The notes beneath the pieces are model-generated. The model was not told the origin of the DNA, searched no databases, and saw only the letters and a list, made by a program, of their open reading frames with translations. Position numbers and translations under genes: made by a program. Positions 44,279 to 52,776 of a DNA stretch of 64,000 nt are shown in pieces; the stretch's first letter is position 1; the number at the start of each line of letters is the position of its first letter. This stretch comes from CBDDKS01 sp965230335. GTDB taxonomy: Bacteria; Pseudomonadota; Gammaproteobacteria; Enterobacterales; Kangiellaceae. The stretch covers positions 1,426,001 through 1,490,000 of the forward strand of contig CBDDKS010000006.1 of assembly GCA_965230335.1 (NCBI GenBank), written 5' to 3'.

Positions 44279-44353
44279 GCTGTCAACCATGGCTTATTCT
44301 TTTATCAAATCATTTACGAAAGAGCAGCTGTCCCACATTTTATTTAAATCGGA

Positions 44354-45436
44354 TTAGATGTGAGAATAACGCTCACCTTCTAATCGATATTCATCACCCA
44401 TTGCACATAAGATATTTCTTTTTTTCACAACATTGAGACGAGAGTGAGCCCAGCGCTTATTGTTCAAAATCAATAAATCACCTTTTTTCCAACGATAAAT
44501 AATCGCATTATCCCAGGCGGCTCTTTGAATAGCTTCACTTTCTCTGCGGGAAAAAGCACAGCCATCACCATAAGTTATATATAAAAATCTGTTTTTAGGT
44601 TGTGATTCACGATGCACCATCCACTCCATAAATAAGCGCAATAAAGGGTGATATCTTTCCTGAAAATGCCAGAAATTGTATGCAAAAGATTCTCCATTAA
44701 ACATGGTTAAACTGAGTAGTTTTTCATTTGTGTGTTCATCTTGTATAACCGCAGGCAAATGAATAGAGGTTGTCAAACCACCATCATCATGCCAGGCATA
44801 TTCCATACTTTCTGAATCTAGATATTGCTCAACGTCTGATTTACTTTGTGAATAAAACACCTCTTTCCAGGTTTTTCTAAAGTTCAATAAAGATTTCTTT
44901 GCATAAAAACGTCGATAATAACGAACACCCAGTGTTTCTAATTTCAAACGAATATCTGGCTCTAAACTTCTGAATACTTTGGCGCAATCAAAAATCGGTG
45001 TTTCACCATATTGCTGAGGTGCATCCTGACAAAAAAATGAAATCATACCAGGCCTTGTTCTTTGATAAACAAATTCTGTATGAAATCCAATAATAAAAGG
45101 TTTGGGCGATCTTGTTGACACAAATATCTTATCTGCCACATGTGGTCTGGGAGAGGCACCACCAAGATTCTTCTGCATTAACTGGTAATCCAAAGCACCT
45201 AAAACTTCCCGAAAATCATCCATATCAGTTAATTGAAAATTACGAAAAAGCAAAGCCCCCTGTTTGTCTAAATAGTCACGCATATCCTCTTTATGAGAAT
45301 GAATATAAGATAACAATGCACTCTTCTTTTTGCTGATATCCAAAGAAATTGGAGATACCACAAACGGTGTTTCTGATTCAAAAGTCGTATAGGTAATATC
45401 ATTTTTATCCAAAGGACATGTTTTTAGAGCACGCAT
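44354..45436 (-). CDS. TauD/TfdA-family Fe(II)/2-oxoglutarate dioxygenase (SyrP-like)
   Basis: 360 residues. The ligands of the facial triad are H119 and E121 in GFHTEF and H331 in NNKRWAHSRLN, with a 2-oxoglutarate Arg at about 340. GETPIFDCAKVF (144-155) and PRPHVADKIFVSTRSP are typical of SyrP-like hydroxylases that act in natural product pathways. It is the last gene of the four-gene operon, 12 nt after the methyltransferase gene, with ribosome site AAGGA. The substrate is unknown. Hydroxylation of the operon's product or precursor is an inference. Confidence 0.82.
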   Translation of the reverse strand: MRALKTCPLDKNDITYTTFESETPFVVSPISLDISKKKSALLSYIHSHKEDMRDYLDKQGALLFRNFQLTDMDDFREVLGALDYQLMQKNLGGASPRPHVADKIFVSTRSPKPFIIGFHTEFVYQRTRPGMISFFCQDAPQQYGETPIFDCAKVFRSLEPDIRLKLETLGVRYYRRFYAKKSLLNFRKTWKEVFYSQSKSDVEQYLDSESMEYAWHDDGGLTTSIHLPAVIQDEHTNEKLLSLTMFNGESFAYNFWHFQERYHPLLRLFMEWMVHRESQPKNRFLYITYGDGCAFSRRESEAIQRAAWDNAIIYRWKKGDLLILNNKRWAHSRLNVVKKRNILCAMGDEYRLEGERYSHI

Positions 45437-45448
45437 GATGTCATCCTT

Positions 45449-46345
45449 TTAATCGGTATTAGAATTACTGACATGAGCAAAATTCAAATAACCCAAAGGC
45501 TGCCCTGCTGACCGTCCCGACGGATTAACCAGATAACTTTGTTTGATATCCTGAGCGCTTAAGTTAGAAAGTAATTTTATTGATTGTTGTTTTAACCAGG
45601 ATAAAAGCTCATAACGATGAAGCCCAAATAAAAACCGTTCATTATGTTTTTCTAGCCATTTCGACATTTCATAACTGCCATAACTACTAAAGTCTTTATC
45701 TAAAAAAGAACGCTCTGCATAATCAAAAATCAACTCACACCTTTCACAACATTCGTTTGAAAAGAATCTTAAAAAATGCTTTAAATCTTCTTCTGGTAAG
45801 TAATAACTCACACCTTCTAAAATAAATAATGTTTTCTTCTGTATAGAAAACCCATTATTTGTTAGACATTGCTTAATATTTCTATCTTTAAAATCAAATT
45901 TAATGTATTGAACATTTAATGCATTACCTATTCTTTTCCTTTTTAATATTTTCTTTTTTCTTTTCTGTGTAGACTCCAGATCTAACTCAAAAATATCAAT
46001 ATGTTTAAGTTGTTCATGAAATCTATGCGCTCTTGTATCATAACCAGCTCCTAAAATAACCAGTTGTTCAATACCATTGTGTATGGCTTTATATAGTTTT
46101 TCATCAAAAAATTTGGTTCTGGCAAGAAAATAACAATAACTTCCTGGAGAAATACGTTCTGTTATCTTACGCAAAAATCTGTGTGGCATACATAGTAAAT
46201 ACTTATACCTTGGACCCACAAAATACTTTGCCATAAAATCAGGATTTTTCATTTGCAAGTCATCATGCTTTGCTGAAGCTGCACGTAAAGCAGCAACACT
46301 TTCTGCTGAACGAATCGCCTTATTGGTTGAAGATAATAAAAGCAT
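45449..46345 (-). CDS. Class I SAM-dependent methyltransferase, LCM/PPM1-like
   Basis: 298 residues. SAM-binding motif ILGAGYDTRAHRF (97-109), acidic loop FELDLESTQKRKK, ILEGVSYYL and the N-terminal SAESVAALRAA segment place it in the leucine carboxyl methyltransferase-like family (Pfam LCM), which methylates carboxyl or hydroxyl groups of metabolites. It starts 10 nt after the FcoT-like gene with AGGAG. Carboxyl methylation of an isonitrile acid would fit the operon but is not shown. Confidence 0.8.
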   Translation of the reverse strand: MLLLSSTNKAIRSAESVAALRAASAKHDDLQMKNPDFMAKYFVGPRYKYLLCMPHRFLRKITERISPGSYCYFLARTKFFDEKLYKAIHNGIEQLVILGAGYDTRAHRFHEQLKHIDIFELDLESTQKRKKKILKRKRIGNALNVQYIKFDFKDRNIKQCLTNNGFSIQKKTLFILEGVSYYLPEEDLKHFLRFFSNECCERCELIFDYAERSFLDKDFSSYGSYEMSKWLEKHNERFLFGLHRYELLSWLKQQSIKLLSNLSAQDIKQSYLVNPSGRSAGQPLGYLNFAHVSNSNTD

Positions 46346-46355
46346 TAGAAGTCTC

Positions 46356-46928
46356 CTAGTTCAATATTAAAGGATAAGCCAAGACAACATTACCTGAAGC
46401 CAAACCTTTGTTTTGATCATAAAACTTTGCATGGGTTTTTATGAAAAATGTATTTTTTCTAAAGAATATTTTATTGATGAGCAATTCCCCTTGAAATTTT
46501 TTAGGATTGATGACTTGTCTAAATGACAAATCTTTCTTTAAAATAAACATAGAAGATAATTGCTTATCCAAATAACTCTGATAAGTCATTTTAGTTATGG
46601 CATCTTTTGCAATATCGGTTAAATTACCGACTGGTGCTTTTTGTAAATATTCATAAGCTGTTAAATAACCAAAAGCCAAATAGGCCAGTTGGTTAAAACA
46701 AATAATAAACTCTACCGCATTAAAATGTCCGGTAGAATCAATATAACAACTTTCATGGATACTAAATTCACCATTCACTCGAATTAAACATTCTTCAGTT
46801 AACGGCACCTCTATTAAATGAGCAGAACGTAAATAATTAGTTTGTGTCCGATGATAGGGCTTTAAAACATCATTGAGAATACTGGGCTCAATCATCTTTG
46901 TAAGAGAATGTACTGTAGATGTACTCAT
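46356..46928 (-). CDS. FcoT/ScoD-like hot-dog thioesterase of isonitrile pathways
   Basis: 190 residues from ATG 46928; AAGGAG sits 9 nt before it, so an in-frame ATG directly abutting GGAG is unlikely. The FcoT-family signature GHFNAVEFIICFNQLAYLA spans about 67-85. The actinobacterial family members are M. tuberculosis Rv0098 and Streptomyces ScoD. There this protein acts on an unsaturated acyl-carrier protein, adding glycine and releasing the beta-amino acid precursor of the isonitrile. It lies directly downstream of the ScoE-like gene, the same pair order as Rv0097-Rv0098. Confidence 0.83.
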   Translation of the reverse strand: MSTSTVHSLTKMIEPSILNDVLKPYHRTQTNYLRSAHLIEVPLTEECLIRVNGEFSIHESCYIDSTGHFNAVEFIICFNQLAYLAFGYLTAYEYLQKAPVGNLTDIAKDAITKMTYQSYLDKQLSSMFILKKDLSFRQVINPKKFQGELLINKIFFRKNTFFIKTHAKFYDQNKGLASGNVVLAYPLILN

Positions 46929-46954
46929 GTGTGTCATCTCCTTTTGAATGCTTG

Positions 46955-47845
46955 TTAAGCGGACAGTGGATAGTCATCACGAACGATGATACGAAACACC
47001 ATGGTTTCTTCTTCATTAATCATCTCATCAGTAGGTGTCATACCCTGTGTTTGACATCGCCCTGCTTTATGTGCCAAAAAACGATTGTCCCAAAGTATCA
47101 AATCACCTTTTTGCCACTGAAAAACAGAGATAAATTCTTCTTGCTCTATAAAGTCAAATAATCGATTCAGTATTTTTTCACTATCCAGAATATTTTTTCC
47201 ATCAACACCAATTGTAAACCCTCGGGTTGCATAAATACTTTTATTCCCTGTTACAGGATGTTTAATAATAGCTGGATGACTAACGGGTGCTTGTACCTGG
47301 TCAATCATGGTTAAAATTTCACTAATATCTAAACCTGCATCTTCTTTTCTTACTTTATATTTCCAACGACCACTATGAATCAATTTCAATGACTCTAACT
47401 CTATTTTAAAATCATAAGGTAATGCTCGATAAGCTTTTTCCAAATCGATAAAGAGTGTCGTTCTTAAAGAGTTTTTAGGAACAATTTGTGGGTAAAGTAG
47501 CGTTAATGGTATAGGTTCTTCAAGAAATGCTGTATCTGAGTGCCAATACCCACCGGTTCTTGGTACACCAATACTTTTATTATTGAGTCGTACATTAGAT
47601 GAAACAAAAATAAGTGGATAATCCGGATGATGATAATTATTTTGTAAATAAGGGATTGGTGTTCCAAAATGATAGGACACATCGTTAAATATCTGTGTAT
47701 TAAGCGTTTGGTTTTTTACAATAACGGCTTTGTAGCTATAAATAAGCTCTTTAATTTGTTCAATATCTTTTTTATCGACATGATTAAAGTCAACGTCAGT
47801 AACGTAACAACCTATTGATTGATCAGATGGAAAAGAGACTTTCAT
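46955..47845 (-). CDS. ScoE/Rv0097-like isonitrile-forming Fe(II)/2-oxoglutarate oxygenase
   Basis: 296 residues. The metal triad is H102 and D104 in GYWHSDTAF and H259 in NRFLAHKAG, with a 2-oxoglutarate Arg285 (VFRIIV). Blocks shared with ScoE and Rv0097 rather than with general TauD proteins are IFVSSNVRLNNKSIGVPRTG, LTLLYPQIVP, LFIDLEKAYRALP, KHPVTGNKSIYATRGFTIG and GDLILWDNR. These enzymes convert a glycine-adduct (R)-3-((carboxymethyl)amino) fatty acid to an isonitrile by oxidation and decarboxylation. It heads the operon with a strong AAGGAG ribosome site. Confidence 0.85.
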   Translation of the reverse strand: MKVSFPSDQSIGCYVTDVDFNHVDKKDIEQIKELIYSYKAVIVKNQTLNTQIFNDVSYHFGTPIPYLQNNYHHPDYPLIFVSSNVRLNNKSIGVPRTGGYWHSDTAFLEEPIPLTLLYPQIVPKNSLRTTLFIDLEKAYRALPYDFKIELESLKLIHSGRWKYKVRKEDAGLDISEILTMIDQVQAPVSHPAIIKHPVTGNKSIYATRGFTIGVDGKNILDSEKILNRLFDFIEQEEFISVFQWQKGDLILWDNRFLAHKAGRCQTQGMTPTDEMINEEETMVFRIIVRDDYPLSA

Positions 47846-47912
47846 AAGGAAACTCCTTTTTAATTCTTTTTTGTTTTTTTACTGGTTTGTTTTTATGTTT
47901 TATATTTTTTCT

Positions 47913-47936
47913 GATAACTCTTGTTACGAAGTTATC
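47913..47936. promoter_or_regulatory. Inverted repeat upstream of the isonitrile operon
   Basis: GATAACT (47913-47919) and AGTTATC (47930-47936) with a 10-nt spacer, 68-91 nt before the first gene. The size suits a dimeric repressor site. It does not resemble the CsoR operator at 44262. Confidence 0.45.
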
Positions 47937-48121
47937 TGTTTTATTTAACATGTAAGAGATAGAATGACATACACCTTATGCTCTATGCAAAAGCAAAAAT
48001 CCTAAATAATTGTAAGACATTATCCATTCTCAAATAGAAATATATCCTATAGCCCACTTTAATTTATGTTATGATGTCATTTAAATCTGCGATAAGAATA
48101 CAGGCTTATCAACACATTATC

Positions 48122-48352
48122 ATGACAAAAGAAATCATTTCTCTTGATTTAAAAGGTCTACGTTGTCCTGAGCCGGTTATGCAAATTAGAAAGCAATTAC
48201 GGGATATGGAAATTGGAGAACAATTACATATCATTGCTGATGATCCAACAACACAACATGATATCCCACGCCTTTGTCATTTTATGGGACATCAATTAAT
48301 ACAACAAAAATCTATTGAAAATGCTTTTTCTTATTTAATTCAAAAAGGCTAG
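48122..48352 (+). CDS. tusA: Sulfur carrier/sulfurtransferase TusA
   Basis: 76 residues from ATG 48122, which matches TusA length; an upstream ATG at 48071 would add 17 residues. The active Cys is in GLRCPEPVM, followed by the TusA blocks HIIADDPTTQHDIPRLC and FMGHQL. TusA relays persulfide sulfur for tRNA 2-thiouridine and other pathways. The stop TAG is the first three bases of a dispersed repeat copy. Confidence 0.93.
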   Translation: MTKEIISLDLKGLRCPEPVMQIRKQLRDMEIGEQLHIIADDPTTQHDIPRLCHFMGHQLIQQKSIENAFSYLIQKG

Positions 48353-48372
48353 GGGCTGTTTATCTTCTTATT
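48350..48372. repeat. Copy of dispersed gene-end repeat
   Basis: TAGGGGCTGTTTATCTT followed by CTTATT. The first 17 bases are identical to the copy at 25431-25453. Its TAG is the tusA stop codon. Confidence 0.85.
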
Positions 48373-48375
48373 TTT

Positions 48376-48921
48376 ATGACTCTTGATAAGATTCAACAAC
48401 ATTTAAAAAATACCTGCCAACAAGAGCAACCTTTATGGAATCCTTCTTTTTGTGGTGATATTGATATTGAAATCAAAAAAAATGGCTCCTGGTTTTATAT
48501 GGGCAGCCTGATTCAACGTTTACCCTTAGTTAAATTATTTGCATCGGTTTTAAGGAAAGAAGACGATGATTATTTTTTGGTAACACCCGTAGAAAAATTA
48601 CGTATTCAAGTTGAAGAAGCTCCCTTTGTTATTCAGCTTTTAACCGTTAAAAATGAAAATAACCTACAAATTTTGTCTTTTACTGATAATTTGGAACGAG
48701 AATGGATTGCCAGTCAGTCACATCCTATTATTGTACTTACCAATGAAAAAACCCGAACACCCAGACCTTATTTATTACTGTATAATGGTTTGCATGCATT
48801 AATTCATCGTAATGTCTTTTATCAATTGGTTGAGCTTGCTGAAGAAAAAACAACTCAACAGGGTATAGAAGCTCTGGTTCGCTCTCAAGATCACTCTTTT
48901 TCATTAGGACGGCTGGACTAA
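48376..48921 (+). CDS. DUF1285 family protein
   Basis: 181 residues. Family blocks are PLWNPSFCGDIDIEIKKNGSWFYMGSLIQRLPLVKLFASVLRKEDDDYFLVTPVEK and RPYLLLYNGLHALIHRNVFYQLVELA (given by segments; the protein is soluble). Structures of relatives show two small beta domains, and the function is unknown. It is the second gene of the plus-strand series after tusA. Confidence 0.87.
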   Translation: MTLDKIQQHLKNTCQQEQPLWNPSFCGDIDIEIKKNGSWFYMGSLIQRLPLVKLFASVLRKEDDDYFLVTPVEKLRIQVEEAPFVIQLLTVKNENNLQILSFTDNLEREWIASQSHPIIVLTNEKTRTPRPYLLLYNGLHALIHRNVFYQLVELAEEKTTQQGIEALVRSQDHSFSLGRLD

Positions 48922-48922
48922 C

Positions 48923-49147
48923 ATGTTGTTTACTTTTAAAAAACCACCCAAAGCAGCCATCATCTGCTATCTGCTGGGCTTTCTTATTATTGGTTTATCG
49001 TTGCTGCATGTTTATTATCAACTCAACTGGATTTCTCTGTTGTTAAACCAGCAGCTCTTTATTATTGGTGCTATTATTGTGGTTATAGGCTCCATACTTA
49101 ATTGGACCTTTACCTTCTTACCCAAAAAATCAAATACTGATGACTAG
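48923..49147 (+). CDS. Small two-span membrane protein
   Basis: 74 residues. A short basic start (KKPPKA) precedes two hydrophobic spans (about 12-32 and 43-66) and a short cytoplasmic tail. It starts one base after the DUF1285 stop, so the two are probably co-translated. No family recognised. Its TAG stop is the beginning of a dispersed repeat copy. Confidence 0.65.
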   Translation: MLFTFKKPPKAAIICYLLGFLIIGLSLLHVYYQLNWISLLLNQQLFIIGAIIVVIGSILNWTFTFLPKKSNTDD

Positions 49148-49166
49148 GGTCTGTTACCTTTTATAG
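49145..49166. repeat. Copy of dispersed gene-end repeat
   Basis: TAGGGTCTGTTACC then TTTTATAG, one base shorter than the reference. Its TAG is the stop codon of the small membrane protein. Confidence 0.75.
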
Positions 49167-49182
49167 TTTATCTTTCTGAACA

Positions 49183-50067
49183 ATGTTTATTTTAATTCAA
49201 CGTTTCTTTCAATGTGCACTGTTCTCACTTGTGTTATGCACCACAGGCATAGCAAAAGAAAAACAAACACCATACAAAGTGATTAAAAATGTGGCTTATG
49301 GTACTCATAAACGTCAAAAAATGGACATCTATTTACCTGACAAAACCCAATTAACCAACAAAGTTCAAAAAAATGTACCTGTGATTTTTATGGTTCATGG
49401 TGGCGCCTGGCGCTTTGGCAACAAAAATGCATCTGGCGTTATTGGTGAAAAAGTAAATTTCTGGCTGCCTAAAGGGTATATTTTTATTTCAACAAATTAT
49501 CGTTTAATACCTGATGCAAATCCCATTCAGCAAGCAGAGGATATTGCAACAGCACTGGCTTTTGCTCAAAAAAAAGCAACATCTTGGGGTGCCGATCCTT
49601 CAAAATTTATTTTAATGGGGCATTCTGCAGGTGCACATCTTGTCAGTCTGGTATCAACCTCTGCTGACTTAACCTCTGCTTATGGTCTCTCGCCCTGGTT
49701 AGGCACTATTGCTCTGGATAGCGCAGCATTTGATATACCTCAAATTATGTTAAATAAACCATTGAGATTATATAAAAAGGCTTTTGGAAAAGATCCGAAT
49801 GTTTGGAAAGCCGCTTCTCCTATCCATAAACTTTCTCAAAAAACGATACCTTTTCTTATCGTTTGTTCAAGTAAGCGAAAACAAAAAAATCAACCATGTC
49901 TACAAGGAAAAGCGTTTAAAGAAAAAGCCGAAAAACTGTCAACCTGGGTTACTTTATTACCGGTTGATTTGTCCCATAAAGAAATCAACCATCTATTAGG
50001 CAAACCATCTGGCTACACTTCAAAAGTGAATCAGTTTATTCATCAATTAACAACAAAAGCCTTTTAA
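49183..50067 (+). CDS. Secreted alpha/beta-hydrolase (carboxylesterase-like)
   Basis: 294 residues. A signal peptide ends near residue 22. Oxyanion motif HGGAWRFGNK, nucleophile GHSAGAH (Ser within GxSxG) and a catalytic Asp/His region (SHKEINHLL) mark an esterase of the HGGAW type, acting on short-chain esters in the periplasm or outside. It is preceded and followed by dispersed repeat copies. It could be a type II secretion substrate, though nothing in it proves that. Confidence 0.85.
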   Translation: MFILIQRFFQCALFSLVLCTTGIAKEKQTPYKVIKNVAYGTHKRQKMDIYLPDKTQLTNKVQKNVPVIFMVHGGAWRFGNKNASGVIGEKVNFWLPKGYIFISTNYRLIPDANPIQQAEDIATALAFAQKKATSWGADPSKFILMGHSAGAHLVSLVSTSADLTSAYGLSPWLGTIALDSAAFDIPQIMLNKPLRLYKKAFGKDPNVWKAASPIHKLSQKTIPFLIVCSSKRKQKNQPCLQGKAFKEKAEKLSTWVTLLPVDLSHKEINHLLGKPSGYTSKVNQFIHQLTTKAF

Positions 50068-50075
50068 GCTATGCT

Positions 50076-50098
50076 TAGGGTCTGTTGCTCTTTTATAG
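50076..50098. repeat. Copy of dispersed gene-end repeat
   Basis: TAGGGTCTGTTGCTC followed by TTTTATAG, nine bases after the hydrolase stop codon. It has the same length as the reference with changes in the middle. Confidence 0.75.
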
Positions 50099-50197
50099 GT
50101 TAAACCTGCATTTTTGTACTTAATAACCTTAGTGGCACCATTTGAAAATGCAGGTTTCAGTCAAACAATAACCTCTATTTAAGAATCTCAAAAAATT

Positions 50198-51793
50198 ATG
50201 GATTTCATCTGGATACTCTTTGCATTCCTTTGTGGGCTTGGTGTGCGATTAATTTCGTTACCTCCCATGTTGGGCTATTTATTAGCCGGTTTTTTACTTA
50301 ATTTTATGCATATGCAACCCGATGAACATTTGGATACCTTATCTGATTTAGGGATTACTCTAATGCTTTTTACTATAGGATTAAAGCTCAATATCAAAGA
50401 TTTAATAAAGCCTGAAGTGTGGGCCAGTACGCTGCTTCATATGCCCATTTGGATTTTGATAACAACCAGTCTTTTCTGGTGGTTAGGCACTTTGGCATTA
50501 CCACACTTAACGGACATGAGTTTAAAAACAGCGGCTCTATTAGCCTTTGCCCTAAGCTTTAGCAGCACCGTTTGTATTGTCAAATTATTGGAAAACAGCG
50601 GTGAAACGCTTACCCGTCATGGCAAGCTGGCCATCTCCATTTTAGTCATACAGGATATTCTGGCCGTTATCTTTTTGGTGATTGCCAATGGTAAAATTCC
50701 TTCTATTTGGGCTTTTGCTTTATTAAGTTTATTTTTATTAAAGCCATTGTTTAATAAATTTTTAGATTATGCTGGTCATGGAGAACTCTTACCCTTAACC
50801 GGCATATTTCTAGCATTGGGTGCTTATCAATTATTTGAATTTGTTGATGTAAAAGGTGATTTGGGTGCTTTAATTTTTGGCATGATTCTGAGTCATCATA
50901 AAAAGGCCACAGAATTAACAAAAGCCTTACTTTCTCTTAAAGATTTATTTTTAATCGGCTTCTTTTTAACAATAGGATTAACCGCTCTACCTACTTGGTC
51001 TATGGTATGGATAATACTGATTATATCCGCTTTATTAACCATAAAATTCCTATTGTTCTTCTTTGTTTTTGTCGGATTAAAGCTACGAGGACGCACTGCT
51101 TTTTTAGCCTCTGTAGAATTATCCAACGTCAGCGAATTTGGCCTTATTGTTTGTGCACTCTGTGTCAACCAATTATGGTTAGATAAAGAATGGTTGGTTA
51201 TTTTGGCGATTGCGTTGTTTATTTCTTTTATTATTACCAGTATTGTTTATAAATCAGCCCATCAAATCTATGCTCGTTATAAACATTTTCTTTGTCGTTT
51301 CCAGACACAATCCCGTTTGCCGGATGATATATTTGAACAACCCGAACATTGTCGTGTTTTGATCGTAGGCATGGGCCGGGTTGGCAAAGGGGCATATCAG
51401 GCCTTACAAGAAGAAATGGGGAAAGGCATATGGGGAATGGATGCCGATCGCTCCAGAGTGGCGATACAAAAAAAAGCCGGTTTTAAAATTTTCGCCGGTG
51501 ATGGAGGTGATGCAGATTTATGGGAACATTTTCATTTTGAAACCATTGAGTTTATGCTACTGACCATTCCTAAAGTGGATGATATCTGTAATATCACCAC
51601 TCAGGTTCGTAATAGTGGATATCAAGGCCATATTATTGCTATTTGCCGTTACGAAGATGAATTCCAGACTTTACTGGATGCTGGTGCTGACAAAGTCTTT
51701 AATTTCTTTTCAGGAGCCGGTGCTGGTTTAGCAGAAGAAAGTCTACATTATATAGAATATAAAAAAGCCCTGGCCCGGGTAAACCCTGACTAA
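50198..51793 (+). CDS. CPA2 cation:proton antiporter with TrkA-N domain (KefB/YbaL-like)
   Basis: 531 residues. About twelve membrane spans (1-365) show LPPMLGYLLAGFLLN, LGITLMLFTIGLKLN, FALSFSSTVCIVKLLE, GDLGALIFGMIL and VELSNVSEFGLIV. A cytoplasmic Rossmann domain follows (about 385-510: VLIVGMGRVGKGAYQAL with GxGxxG, GDGGDADLWEHF). It probably exchanges K+ or Na+ for protons with NAD(H)-type control. The gene stands alone between two housekeeping genes. Confidence 0.88.
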   Translation: MDFIWILFAFLCGLGVRLISLPPMLGYLLAGFLLNFMHMQPDEHLDTLSDLGITLMLFTIGLKLNIKDLIKPEVWASTLLHMPIWILITTSLFWWLGTLALPHLTDMSLKTAALLAFALSFSSTVCIVKLLENSGETLTRHGKLAISILVIQDILAVIFLVIANGKIPSIWAFALLSLFLLKPLFNKFLDYAGHGELLPLTGIFLALGAYQLFEFVDVKGDLGALIFGMILSHHKKATELTKALLSLKDLFLIGFFLTIGLTALPTWSMVWIILIISALLTIKFLLFFFVFVGLKLRGRTAFLASVELSNVSEFGLIVCALCVNQLWLDKEWLVILAIALFISFIITSIVYKSAHQIYARYKHFLCRFQTQSRLPDDIFEQPEHCRVLIVGMGRVGKGAYQALQEEMGKGIWGMDADRSRVAIQKKAGFKIFAGDGGDADLWEHFHFETIEFMLLTIPKVDDICNITTQVRNSGYQGHIIAICRYEDEFQTLLDAGADKVFNFFSGAGAGLAEESLHYIEYKKALARVNPD

Positions 51794-51933
51794 AGTTAGT
51801 AAAGTCTGTTAGGATGAGTTAATCGAAATCAAAGTATAAAAAAGTTTATTTAAACCTCATTTTCTGGCAAAATCACGCTTTTTTTCATACATAACTTCAG
51901 CTGTACATACCAATCTAGAGAATTTTTCATTCT

Positions 51934-52707
51934 ATGGCAAAATTTAATTATGAAACCGTTTTAAATGTTCATCATTGGAACGACACTTTATTCAGCTTTA
52001 CCTGTACCCGTGATGCCACTTTACGATTTCGTAATGGTGAGTTTGTTATGTTAGGGCTTGAAATAGAAGGAAAACCACTATTACGTGCTTATAGTATTGC
52101 CAGTCCAAATTATGCCGAACACCTGGAATTTTTAAGTATAAAAGTACCCGATGGTGCCTTAACCTCTCGTTTACAGTACCTCAAACAAGGCGATGAAGTA
52201 CTCGTCAGTAAAAAACCTACAGGAACTCTGGTTATTGATGACTTAAAACCCGGACGCCATTTATACTTATTATCCAGTGGCACAGGATTAGCGCCTTTTC
52301 TCAGTATTGTCCAAGATCCCGATACTTATGAAAAATTTGAAAAAGTGATTTTATGTCATAGTGTCAGACTGGTTAGTGAGCTTTGTTATAAAGATTTCTT
52401 CCTGCAAACCTTGCCACAGCATGAATTTTTAGGTGACATGATCCGAGAGCAGTTTATTTATTATCCAACAGTCACCCGGGAAACCTTTGAGCATCAAGGA
52501 CGACTTACAGATTTAATGACCAGTAAAAAGTTATTTAACGACCTATCGTTACCCGCCATAGATCCTGAATTTGATCGTGCCATGATTTGTGGCAGTCAGG
52601 CAATGCTTACTGACACTTCACAAATATTGGATGACTTTCATTTAACCATCAGTCCTAAGCTGGGTGTTTTAGGCGACTATGTAATTGAAAGGGCTTTCGT
52701 AGATTAA
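51934..52707 (+). CDS. fpr: Ferredoxin/flavodoxin-NADP+ reductase
   Basis: 257 residues, the bacterial Fpr size. FAD motif RAYSIASPNY and VPDGALTSRLQ, NADP-binding LLSSGTGLAPFLSIV, CHSVR, and the C-terminal DYVIERAFVD are typical. Fpr passes electrons between NADPH and ferredoxin or flavodoxin and supports Fe-S and oxidative stress functions. Confidence 0.95.
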   Translation: MAKFNYETVLNVHHWNDTLFSFTCTRDATLRFRNGEFVMLGLEIEGKPLLRAYSIASPNYAEHLEFLSIKVPDGALTSRLQYLKQGDEVLVSKKPTGTLVIDDLKPGRHLYLLSSGTGLAPFLSIVQDPDTYEKFEKVILCHSVRLVSELCYKDFFLQTLPQHEFLGDMIREQFIYYPTVTRETFEHQGRLTDLMTSKKLFNDLSLPAIDPEFDRAMICGSQAMLTDTSQILDDFHLTISPKLGVLGDYVIERAFVD

Positions 52708-52776
52708 GCTAAATGGCATCCTTGCCATATTGTTTTTTAAACCTGGTCGTGCTTTTTAAACTTGCTGAGATTCAGA

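Noticed and set aside
44354..45436. Second dioxygenase as another isonitrile synthase
   Set aside because: It has an HxE rather than HxD metal pair and SyrP-like blocks, not the ScoE blocks.
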